A DNA stretch of 64,000 bases from Coptis chinensis (Eukaryota; Streptophyta; Magnoliopsida; Ranunculales; Ranunculaceae), in contig CM027377.1 in assembly GCA_015680905.1 (NCBI GenBank), forward strand, positions 37,968,501 to 38,032,500, read 5' to 3'. Position numbers and translations under genes: made by a program. How positions within the stretch are numbered: position 1 is the first letter of the stretch; each line of letters begins with the position of its first letter. The notes under the pieces were generated by a model. That model had not been told where the DNA came from. It saw only the letters and a program-made list of their open reading frames with translations, and made no database searches. Positions 23,261 to 34,900 of this stretch are shown here, one piece after another.

Positions 23261-24618
23261 AATGGCGATGCTGCCATCTTAAACTCTTTCAGGACAAGAA
23301 TTCAATTGCTTGAATCCAAGGGGAAATTCCCCATTCTCTACCCACCCACCATTTTTAATTTTTCGTTTCTTGTTTCTCATATTTTTTTACTGTTCATGCT
23401 TGAAATTCACTATTTTAATCCGCCCTCCCTTTTGCCTTGCACAAAGCGCGCCCGCGCTCCTTTAAGATTACGGAATCACAGTGACGAATACTGCGGTAAA
23501 GGTATTTCTAAATTTTCGAAAATTCTAAAAGTTTTCAGGCATAATATCTAAGGTGTTATTGATTTACTGGATTTTTTTTCAGAATTTTCCTAATTGTTTT
23601 ACCTTGTGAACAAATACGATCTTTACAGTGCTGCATTTCAGTTTTCAAACCGTAAGTTCTTAAAAAACAGACGAGTAAGATTACTTAGGCAGTTCCAAAA
23701 ATTCTAAACTTTTTACAAGAGTATCTATCCTAAGTCAAGAGTTTGCAGTAAACATTTGACGAGTTTTTTATTTGTTTTGACCTCCTAACTAGTAGAGTGT
23801 TTCGAGTTTAATTCTGCAGTTTTGCAACACTTAATTTCTGGAACAATAGCCGATAAGGAGAATTTGTAGAACTCCAATTTCTCTAAAGTTTTTAGACAAA
23901 CATGCATGATCTGTAAGAAGTCTCCAGTAAAATTTTGGCAATTTTTGGCTATGTTTTGATTGGTTAACCATTCGGTTGTTTGTATTGTGTTCGAAAACTG
24001 TTCGCAAACTTTGCAGGGCAGTAGAAGGACTTTCATAGCTCCGATTGTTCTGAAATTTTACAAGCTACTTACTGGACGTCTTAGTAACCTACTGTAAAAC
24101 TTTCAAATTTTTTGGAGAGCGTGACCCATGCCCATATAAGGCAAAGTTTGAGCGCGACCTGCGCTCAAAACACTGTAACTCGAGTTCCACCTGGGCGCGA
24201 CCCACGCCCTTCACAGGCAAATTCTGAGCGCCCCCCGTGCTCAACTCACTAAAAATTGCCTCAGGAACGAGCACGACCTGCGCCCTTCACATGCAAATTC
24301 TGAGCGCACCCTGCACCCTCTTCTGGAGCAGCCCGATTTTCACAGGTCAGTCCAAACTTCTATTTCTTCAAGTTATTTGGTGTTTCTAACTTTTTCAATA
24401 CACTGAGATTGCGTATACATGAAGCTATTCATACGCGTAGCAAGGAGGCATTCAGGTACTCCTTCTTCCACTCCTCGCCTCTTCTGTCAGAGGAGTTTCA
24501 ATTCTAGTATAATCAGGCTTGTTTATCGTAAACATCAACATACATGCCTATCTAGAAATTTATAGTTAGAGTTTTGGTTGCATATTAATTGTCCTATAAT
24601 ATATTTGTAAAACCAATA

Positions 24619-25230
24619 TGGCATATCAATATGTAGACCAACAATCATATGATTATTATGCAAACCTTTCACCATGTTCATACTGTGGTAGTCCTTTCCA
24701 TTGGGCTTCTCATTGCCCCATCATACCAAGAGTTTGGACCTACTATAGAATATAATAATAATTATGAGCCTTAATTTTCAAATTTTCATAGTAACCAATA
24801 CAATCAAGAGTTTTCTAGTCCTCTAAACTATACATGGAGTCAACCTAACCTATCACAGTACGATATCAACCAAAGTCACTCAAACACCAATAACTATGAC
24901 TATCATACACCATACCAGCGAGACCCTTCCACCATGCCAGAAATCACCCACCCATCTAGTTCGCCACCCTTCCCAGACCAAATTTCCCAAACTATGCTTC
25001 AGAACATAGCCCAGATGATTTCCATGATCTCCTCACCTAACAAAGAACTTTCAACCTTGTCAGAGATCGACACACAACTAGAACAACCTATTCCCATAAC
25101 CACACCATTCGACCTAGTTAAGACCTACCCTAAATTTCATGAATCATTACCTTCCCATGACCCTCCCATTAACCATTATGTTGACTCCACACCCCACCTG
25201 GATGAGGAAATTCTTAAAGATGACTCTTAG
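24619..25230 (+). mobile_element. Fossil gag-like zinc-knuckle region
   Basis: An ATG at 24619 starts MAYQYVDQQSYDYYANLSP and runs into CSYCGSPFHWASHC, which fits the CX2CX4HX4C nucleic-acid-binding knuckle of gag proteins. A Pro/Ser/Thr-rich spacer follows (MPEITHPSSSPPFPDQISQ). No capsid domain was recognised upstream. It is a broken remnant. Confidence 0.6.
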
Positions 25231-27361
25231 GACATGTGTTGGATGACCACTCCAAATTGAGAGATGCCGCCGAGGAACCTCCTATTGATCCATCTGAAGA
25301 TGAATATAAGGATGACACATTAGAAGATATTTATAAAGATGTGACAAAGGAAGAATTTGATAACTATTGGTATTCTCTTAATATGGACCTTCATGTTGAG
25401 CATGTCTAGGCCTTTGAGTTTTCTAACCGCACTCGGCTGGATGATTCCTCGACATATTCGAATAATGCCATTGAGGATACTTATAGTGTTTTAGAGGAAG
25501 AGGGTGAGAAAATAGAGATTAACAATTCTAATCTAAGGTATGAACAAGTTAATGTGCAAGAAAAAGAGGAAGTTACATCTTTAGAGCAATGTGAATCTCA
25601 ATTTAGTTTGGCAGCTGAGGAAATAACAATGGAAGGAATAGATGACTTTCTTAAAGATAAAGCCATGAACCACAACCTTGTGGATTTAGCCAAGACAGAT
25701 GTAGAGTTCTTAAGAGCGTGTGAGGATCCACCAACTGATGAACCACCAACCACCTAAGTGACCACCTCTTACAATCCAACCATCTACCACAACTAAGCCA
25801 TCCATTCACCCACCATTTTAGAGGAACCTCAAATTTGCACTTGAGCCTATTGCCTCAGAGACCCTCTATAATTTTTTCAACCCTCACAATGAAGAGTGTT
25901 TGCCTAGCACACAATTCTATGAGTACACCATTTCCTGTAGTTGACAGCCAAGCTCTGATTGAGTGTAGTGAGACACCTAGTTTCCCTTATTTTTCCTCAT
26001 CTAAGCCTCATGAAAGACATCAGGATCCATACTTCATTCCTTTCTCACCTAAAGTATCGCTAATTCATCTTTTGGGTCATTCCAACTTTTTAACGCAGCT
26101 ACAACATGATGGTTTGCATATGTTCTTTGATGGGTTGCATAAATTTTCTTTCATTCTTCTACATGATTGCTTCCAATTATACAACTTCATTTTGTTTGGA
26201 GGTGCATTTAGTATCATGTTTTATGGCTGACCCCAACTCTTTCAACTATTAGTTTATAGTTGACCACGCATCATCTATTTTGTGCCACCCGAGTTTCTTG
26301 CTTGTTTAGGGGTGTGCACAGTCTAGGGTAATCTGACTTAAAACGACCCCATATTAAGTCTAGGGGAATCTGACTTTAAAAGACCCACGTTTAAAATAAA
26401 TTTTCTAAACTCTGTTCTATAAAATTTGTTTGGGGGTGGGGTATTTGGTTTTTCCATTCTTGATCACTTAACTTCCTATTTTTATCCCTTCCTCATCTCG
26501 TAGCTAGATTTCTTATTGTTTGTTGTTTTGATGTTGTTTTTATTGTTTTTAGTAGATTGGATGTTAAGTTGTTAAATTTAGTAATTAAATTTGAATTCGG
26601 TAGTTAATTGTATTTGAATTTCGATTTGAATTTAATTTGGTTCTTTTCAAATTATGCGTTGATTTTAGTGTTAATCCCACCTTCCCGAATTGTTTGGGGG
26701 TGGTATTATTTCTTTTAGCATGGTTTTTATATGATCCATAATTTATTATGTAATTTTGCGATAATTGTTGGGAATGTTGCTGATATTGGCATGGCTATGA
26801 GTAAATATTGTGATAGGATGAAATCTCAATGAGTTAGATAGTTACTACCCTAAATTCAACCTAAAAGATATTAGGTTTTTTTAAGAATCAAGAATATGGG
26901 TTGTTTCTGTTTTCGGTTTTGGAAATTTTTGTTTTTGGCAATTGCCTTAAATTTTTTTGGCAACTTCCCGATTCGTTTTGGAAACTAAAAACCTATATAA
27001 ACTTCATTCATTCTCCACACACAACTCACATCTCTCACCTTTCACTCCCAAGTTTTCCTTCTTTTTCCTTCTCACTTCATTTTTTCAAGACTCCTCGACT
27101 CCTCTGCGCCTCGATGGAGCACCACCTGCGCCATAACACTACCGATCCGGTTTACCCTCGAAGCGACCAGCCCTACCGAGCCTAGGTTGGCGTGACCAGC
27201 GCCAAAAAACACTGTAAAGTCCAAATTCTCCGGGAGCGACCCCCGTGCCCATACAAGGCTTCAGTTGAAGCACCCGTGCCCCGACCCCGTGGGCCCGCGA
27301 AAATTCGATTTTTGTGGGTTGTTCGGGGATCGTTGCAAACTGTTCGGAGGGTAGTTTTGAG

Positions 27362-28210
27362 ATGACATCTCCTACAGTCATATCGGAACAGTCTTTCGAA
27401 GATTTGTTCCAAAGCACCACCTATGGTGCTTGGTTTCGCGAGGTGATCATACACATAGGCAGGGAACCGCTAATGGTAAGACCTGATGAACATTATTCTC
27501 CAGCACTTACATCTTATTTTTATGATAATTGCATGTTCTTTGATAGACCGGATGGAGAACAAGTGTTCTCCATCAACATTGAGGATGAACCAATGGAAAT
27601 TTCCAGGTTTTTGCTAGCATTTGTTCTTGGATTTGCTATGCCCACTGAAATACAAGACCCATGGGGCTATTGGGTAGATAATATGTATGTCTACACCTAT
27701 GAGTTTTTGCATGACGCTTATGGGGTAGGAATTTTCTGTATCGAGGACCAAGGGGAATACAACATCGCCCTTGGTAACCTGTCCATGAATGTGGGCACTG
27801 TTATGTTTTGGATCATGCTAAACATATTAGGGAAATGACGTTTTTCGTCTGTGAATGACGCCACTTGCAGCGTCTTCCTTGCTTTAGCCACGGGACGTAT
27901 GTTTTATGACCTTCCCCGAACCTTAGTTTCTAGTTTAGCGCGAGCCCATAGCATGAGGCATAAGTACCTTCTTATGCCTATTTTATTTTGCCGTATTATG
28001 CTATGTTTCTTCCCTATTTTTTGTACCCATTTCATGGATTGGGTTGGGGTTGACATTATGAGACCCACCAATTGTATTATTCGATCTCTCCATGCAATGA
28101 GTTTGCAAGGGTGGACGATACAACCTCATCAGGTTGCACCTTACACCCCATCCGACCAAGTGGCGCTTAACAGGTTAGCATCCGTAGATGATAAATGGCG
28201 TCAAGCCTAG
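27362..28210 (+). mobile_element. Fossil late-position ORF of the LTR element (ATHILA ORF-like)
   Basis: The stretch encodes TSPTVISEQSFEDLFQSTTY, YFYDNCMFFDRPDGEQVFSI, RFLLAFVLGFAMPTEIQDPW and, further on, LPRTLVSSLARAHSMRHKYL and RPTNCIIRSLHAMSLQGW. Its position before the 3' LTR and its pattern recall the ATHILA ORF family (PF03078-like) of plant gypsy elements. It is broken. The assignment is by recollection and is moderate to weak. Confidence 0.45.
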
Positions 28211-30056
28211 CAAATTATCATGGCATGGCAGGACGCGAAGGAACCTCAATTCTTTATAAAAGGAGAGGATGAGGAGGATGATTAAGCGGGAGATAAGATA
28301 AGTTTTTAGTTTCATTTAGTGTCTGCTTATGTCCCAAACAATTTATTTCTTATTAATCCCATAACGGGTAGAACTCTTATAGAGTTGCATCAGTTTTATT
28401 TGCTATATTAGTATGTTATAACCTTGTTTTGCAGATGTTCCAGAATTTCACGCGTTTCTATGGTATTTTTCTACCCTTTTTATTTAAATACTTTGAGGAC
28501 AAAGCATGCTTCTTGTTTGGGGGTGGGCATAGAAACACGTATAATTAAGGCATCTGTTAGGATATATATATGTATAATATGCACTTGTTTTCTAGTAAAA
28601 ATTTGAAAAATTTGAAAATATAAATAAAAAGTTATGCTATACACTTAGGAATATTGGTATTGTTTTCTTTCTCTATCCTCTTAATAATCTAGAAGTCTCA
28701 CGTAGCTTTTGCATTATAATAGTTTTAGAAACTTAGATTAATATATAGGTAATAATCTTTGCATCTATCTATAAATATATTACATGAGTATCTATGATTG
28801 TTTGGTAGTAAGTTTAAGAAATCTAGGCTAGAGTACTTATTCTACAAATCCTGTGGGAATATAGCCTAAAGCCTTATATGAGTGAAACATTTGAGAAATG
28901 ACACAAGGGAGAAGTAAAATTCGGATAGAGAAATCACACGTCCATTTGCTTGATCACTATACCATATCCTAAGCGAGAATTTAGACCCTCTTTGGATTGA
29001 TATAGCCAGAAATTCAAACCTTATGAAATTATTTTTCGCTAGTCGCCCCTCTAAGCCTTTCTTTAGCCTTTCATAAACCACAATTCCTTTACCTTTTTAC
29101 AAAACAAAATAAAAATAAAAATCAGCCTACCCATTCTTTGAATGAGTCTGAGAATAGAGATGAAGAATAGAAAAGAGAAAGACCTTTGAAATCAAGAATT
29201 TGTTAGTCGCTCTAAATAAGAAAAGAAAGTTTCCATCCAAATAAAAATAATAATAAAAGAAAATAAAGAGTTAGAACTCCAAAAATAGAATCAAAGGAGT
29301 CAAAAGCCAAAGAAAAAGAAAAATATGGCTAAGGATGGAAACAAAGTGTAGAAGCAAAAGTAAAGAACAAGGTTTTCTCTAGTTACATAATATGAAGACT
29401 CTATTATTTCAGACTTGTCATTTTTGAATATCCATTTTCTTCCTTCTTAAACCATCTCCTAATCCCTGCAACACCTAATAAAGACCTCTAGCTCAATTAG
29501 GAATAGGTTAGTATGATAGTAAGTGGCAGATGTGTTTGATCGACTCCGGCTTCCTTGTGTGTCATTGAGATTGTAAGGTAAAGTGTGCCCACTGCACACT
29601 GGAGTAGCGAAACTTGAGTGGAAAAATCAGAGTGGTTTTTGTCTTGACATTTATGTGAGGACCTACTTAAGGACCTATTCCAAAGTTTCAGAAAAGGACC
29701 TGCTAGTGCATTTCATAGTATTACTCATTGTATATATGTTTATTCGTAGATGATTGATTATTATGCATATATTAGCTTAGCTTTCGACTTGATTATTCTG
29801 TATTCATTGCTAGTGAGATGTATAGATAATTGAGACATAAATAAGGAAACAATAGTTTTATTTCTTAGTTGTTATAGTATAGATGAAGTTTGTGAGTACC
29901 TTCACTGGAAAACTCTCATGAGGCTATAAGTCGTCCACTAGGGAATTTCTAGTGGTTTAAGACCTTGTTGTATACGGTCAATGCAATCGCACTTGGCGAA
30001 ACGAGACTAGTTAGAACTCCATTTTTGGTCACTTATTCTAATTTCTCATATTTGGT

Positions 30057-30089
30057 TGAGGACAAGCAAAATGCTGTTTGGGGGTAGTT
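30057..30089 (+). promoter_or_regulatory. Polypurine tract before the 3' LTR
   Basis: GAGGACAAGCAAAATGCTGT followed by TTGGGGGTAGTT directly precedes the 3' LTR. This is the usual plant gypsy arrangement for plus-strand priming. Similar GAGGACAAAGCATGC/TTTGGGGGTG motifs recur inside the element (see findings). Confidence 0.75.
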
Positions 30090-31600
30090 TGATAAGAGCC
30101 CAAAACTGTAGTTTTAACCCCTTAACAATATAGCTGTTAGACCAATTATGTGATTAATAATATAGGTTTATCACTAATTACGTGTTTTTGAGTATTTCAG
30201 GCTTTGGAGTTGAATAAATGTAAATTTGTTACTAATTAGGCGCTAAAAGGAGCTAAAGTGATTGCTATGAAAGTTCTATGAAGAAAGACCAAGTTTCATG
30301 GAGAAAAAGTCATTAAAAACCACAAGTCAAGCTGTTAAGTGAAAGTCAAACCGGATTAGAAAGCTGAAGAAAAATCAACAAAACTTTAAAAGTCCATATC
30401 TTTGGGCTCAGACCTCGAATTTGGGCCTATTTTATATCAAAATGACCGTCTCAGAAATCTCTTTCTAATGGTCTAAATCTTGACTTGATCAGAGTAGTAT
30501 AAGTTGGTGAAACCTCGAGCTACAGTAACACGACCAGAATTGGAAGTCTTGGATTCAACAAATTGGGTTTTGGGCTCGATTTTTCGGCCCAAAACATGGC
30601 TTCTCAGCCCATGCACGAATTTAGGGATCTAGCTCTTCTATATCAAGAGACAAAAGCTTAGCTCTTAAGTTATCTAGATCTAAACCTAGTTCTAGTTCAT
30701 AAAATTTAGTTTTGTAATATATAATTAGTTTTAATTGATTAAATTAGTTTATATAGATTAATCTAGTTAGTTATCAATTTTATTAATTGTGAGAACAAGT
30801 TTTGAATTTTAGAATAAATTACTTAGCTATATTTCAATATTTAAATTCGAATTCAATCTTTCATTCATAGATTTAGTTGTTTTAAATTGATAATTAATAT
30901 TCATAATCTTAGTTCTAAATTAGTTTAAATTTCAATTGTAATCCATGTTTGAATCTTAGACTATTGTTAATTTAGATTAAGAAAGTTTAATTAGTTATTC
31001 AATAATGACTTGTTTTTACTGTTCTTGTATTAGAAATGATAGTCTAATGAATTCTAGCTAAACCTCTATTAGAGGGGTTTGATGAAGCTTGGATGAAGAC
31101 TTGATGTGTTAGTTAGAATTATTGCATTTAAGAGTTCACTCTAGTAGGTTAGTTGATTCGCCATGAGAATGGGTTGAACTTCCTCACATGCTAATTATTA
31201 GTTGGTAGAGATTGCCATGAATAATTTGGGATCACAATTAATCTTAATTGGTTATGATTGCAATAATTTGCCCTAGCATATTAGGAATTTATTTAAGTGA
31301 AATCAAATCCCCCTAATCACTTCTCCATATTCTTCTCTATATTTTATTCAATTCATATTCAATTGCTTAGTTAAATTAGTATAAGTTAAATTCATATATT
31401 TAGTTTCATAGTATAAATTCACCTCTATAAATTTTACTCTCACCATTGTTCCCTTGTCTCTTTATGTCTTGGTAGTTTAGGAGTGGAACGATTCCGTACT
31501 CTATATATTGTATAAATCTATATGTGAGAGTAGGAAATAAATAATTGATACCTTAAGAATAAAGTTAGAGTAATCTAGTTTAGTTTTTTACGGGTTATCA
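30090..31600 (+). repeat. 3' LTR (1511 bp)
   Basis: Begins TGATAAGAGCCCAAAACTGT and ends TACGGGTTATCA. It is the partner of 21737-23260. The next base, 31601, returns to the CACTA transposase reading. Confidence 0.92.
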
Positions 31601-31959
31601 AACCGTTACAGTAAGTACGACATACTCTGTTGTTCGAATTTCTCTGGAATGTTTTTAGATGTTTGCTGTCTTTGGATGGAGTGGTGTACCTTATTCAGCA
31701 AGTACACTGATGCTATTAAGGCTATCAAGGCAATGGTATGATGCCCCCAGGCTAATGCTATGTGAGGTATGTGTTCCATGAGACCAGCAAGGCCGCTGAT
31801 CTCAAAAAGCCCTTGGTTTTAGGATAACAAGGGCTGCTCAGGGTGACATGTTTGCATTGTCATTGTCCTTGAGCGGCCCATCAACATTCATTACAATCCT
31901 GACTCATTCAGTTCTCACTTTTTCATATAAAGTTTAATTTTATTCTCACTTTTCATTAT

Positions 31960-34900
31960 GGTATCATATTTAAGGATAAATATGATCTGCCACCTGATCG
32001 TGAAGCTGGTATTTTTCTAAAAGCCAGCATATCTTGGAAGGGTTGGAAATATAGACTTCGCAAGGTATATGATAAATTTGAAACTAATGTTGTGCGTATG
32101 GAAACCTTAAACATACCAAAGCGTACAAAGAAATAAGATTGGGAAAAATTTATTGAAATTTGCTCGACGGATGAGGAGAACATAAAGCGAGAAAAAGGCA
32201 AGTTGTCTAGGGAACATATGAAGTTGCCACACACATCTGGTAGACACGGATGCGCTAGGATTGAAGAGGAACTAGTATTTTCTATTTTTCGCTAATATTT
32301 TCTAGATTCACTGCAATACTATTTTAAGCTTTATTGGGTTTGTGTATTCGTTTTAGATTAAGGAAAGGTCCCGATGGTATCGTCACAAGAACGCAAACTA
32401 TTTGTGGTTACACATACAAGTAAGGATGGGTCGGTGTCCTTTTCCTGCTATGAAGCCTTCTCTAGTAAGATTTACATTTTAGTGTTCTTTAAACTTTTAC
32501 TTTACGATGAAGCAATCATTTGATTTCTAGATTGGTGTGTATGACATTCATTTTTTGCTTTTAGGATGAAATCAAGTCGCTTGTGAGCTGGACCCCTACT
32601 TGGGAAACAAAGATTTAGATAATGATGCTGTGGCAAAGGTGTGCTTGATCTATTGTTATTTATTTTTTGATTTGCATTGCCTAATGAATAACCACTTGAT
32701 AATGTATTGTTGAAAAGTGCCTTAAATGTCATAGTCCTGGTCTTAGAACATGAGAAGAGTGTGGTCAACTGCATTCTGTTCTCGAAGCATGCTCTTTCTA
32801 GCCAGACTAGTTGCATTTTCTCTGTAAGCCCCCTTTGCGAGCTCAGTATGATAGATGAGGTCCTCCACCTATTTTAGTAAAACATCAGGTCATAAGAGAC
32901 ATGAGAATTAATAACTACTATCTTGATTAGTGTAGAATCAGACGAGATCTTGACGCCCTTGACATCCTCTACTTTATCAGTAGATGCTCGTCGAAGAAAA
33001 ATGAGGTACAAACCAACAATAATATCACTTAAGCTCCAATCTTGAATCCCAACTTTACTTCGTTGAATGCTTGCAATAATCTTAGAAACAGATCGAGTAC
33101 TTGTTGGTATTTTGCTTCCATTGCCATTCCCTTGGAAATGTACATAAAATCAGTCTTTATGCCACTGTGCAATATGTACAAACTATTTAAAATAGTGATC
33201 AAGCCTATAAAATTCTACATAGCGAATTAGAGTAACTAACCTGCTGGTAAAACCCACTTATACAATTGCAAAGCAGGTTCAAGGGCTTTAGTTAGCCAAG
33301 CAAGTTCTAAATTCCATTTGTTATCAGTCAAATCGTCTTCATCAGAAGTGTATTTACTGATGATACCTTTTTCATTATTTTTATAAACATGAGAAGAGTG
33401 TGGTCAACTGCCCGGTGCAAAGACCCTAATTTAAAGTAAGAGTCTAAGACAAAGAAGGAATTATATTTTACGTACAGGTCTCTTGTGTAGACTTGGCATT
33501 ATATTTTAAATCAAGGGACCTACCATTTAGAGGAAGAGCTTAAGTCACTGTACTACATGGCAAAAAACAAGAGGAGTTACTATTTTTCTCCGTTGCCTTC
33601 CTTTCCTAGTACTAGTATTATTGAATGATTGTGTTAATTTTCTCTTTGATTAGGTTTATGGTTGTGATGGAAAGGGTCGAGTTAGAGGACTAGGAATTGG
33701 TGTCACAAAGACTGTTATACATGCCGCTGCTCCTTATAAGTAAATTGCAGAAGAAGAAAAGAGAAAACATGAAATTACAGATGAAAATGTCAGACTAGTG
33801 ATGCAACGTCTTGATGAAGAGTCGACCGCACGTAAGATCCTTCAGGAAAAAATGGAGGTTTATGTGCATGATCATTCAGAGCTCGGAAGTACTTCTCAGG
33901 TACTTAAATAAAGTTGGAAGACTAGACAAAATCTTGATCTATATGTTGGTTCTTAAGTTATTCAGTTTAAGTGTGCATATCTTCCCTTTGAAATATGATT
34001 GTTTGTTGGTAAGAATCTTGATCTATTGTTAGGAACTCATCGCACCGCACTAAGTCATAGAACCAACAAAAAAGTAATAGCCCAAACTCACATATTTTCT
34101 CCTGGTTTGAAACACCTTTTTTCAGCAAAGCACGTCCTCTAGAACTTTACAAACTTCTAGTAACAAAGAAGTTACGTACTGTATAAGAAGTAAATGGTGG
34201 TAAGAGCATTATTAGGAATACCATATTGACTGCTAGTGCTAGTGCTGATACAATCAGATATTTATCACTGTCACTCAGGTATTGTTGCCAACTTGCGTGA
34301 AAGAGATTATTCCATGACATCAAAATCACACTTTCTCATCTTCTTATACTACTTAAGCTTACACCGAGTGGACTAATTTCTCCGACCCAACTTTCTATGG
34401 GCTAAAACTTCTGCATTTCAAATCCACTTTATTGGGTGAATGTAAAAGAACATTAAGTTGAGTGAATTACTGATAGATGGGCCTAGGCCCTAGGCGGAAT
34501 AGTTTAATGGGGTTTGGCACTTTGGGCAGTCCCCTAACTGTTTATATTTCAAAATGATATGTCCTACTTTATTGTTCCTCAACGTATGATAGCATAGATT
34601 GTATGTTAGCTGTTTGCCATTTGCCTAGAGGAAGTTACTAAGAAGTGAGTCTTTCTGCCTCTGGATATGAGCACCGGTTGTCTATTTTACTACATCAGCA
34701 TAAGTTTGTATCCACGAGTAACCTAGTGCTAGTCTTGACTTCTTATCGTACTAGTGTATTGCTAAAACAAAGCGCTTTGTAAGAGTTAGTCTTTATCGTT
34801 TGACTACTATACCGACAGAAGTCATGGGTACTTACTTAACTGGGAAAACAAAGCGTCTGATCAAGTCAATCAAGAGATAGGGGTTCGGCCAAACAACTTT

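Larger units (their letters stand above)
21737..31600 (+). mobile_element. LTR retroelement without pol (Athila-like relative)
   Basis: Two direct LTRs (21737-23260 and 30090-31600) with TGATAA...TTATCA ends enclose 6.8 kb. After LTR1 comes TGGCGATGCTGCCATCTT, a decayed match to the tRNA-Asp-type primer site TGGCGCCGTTGCCGG. A polypurine tract (TTTGGGGGTAGTT) precedes LTR2. The interior has a CCHC zinc-knuckle gag-like piece, an acidic spacer and a late-position ORF, but no reverse transcriptase, RNase H or integrase that I can see. It is a broken, non-autonomous element with many breaks. It lies inside the CACTA transposase gene, whose reading resumes at 31601. I see no target duplication: the left flank is GTCAT and the right flank AACCG. 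The LTRs are about 95% alike by eye, suggesting one to a few million years. Confidence 0.88.

Noticed and set aside
23261-30089. Hidden reverse transcriptase or integrase in the pol-less LTR element
   Set aside because: No RT, RNase H or integrase motif is visible on either strand; the interior holds only gag-like and late-ORF remnants.
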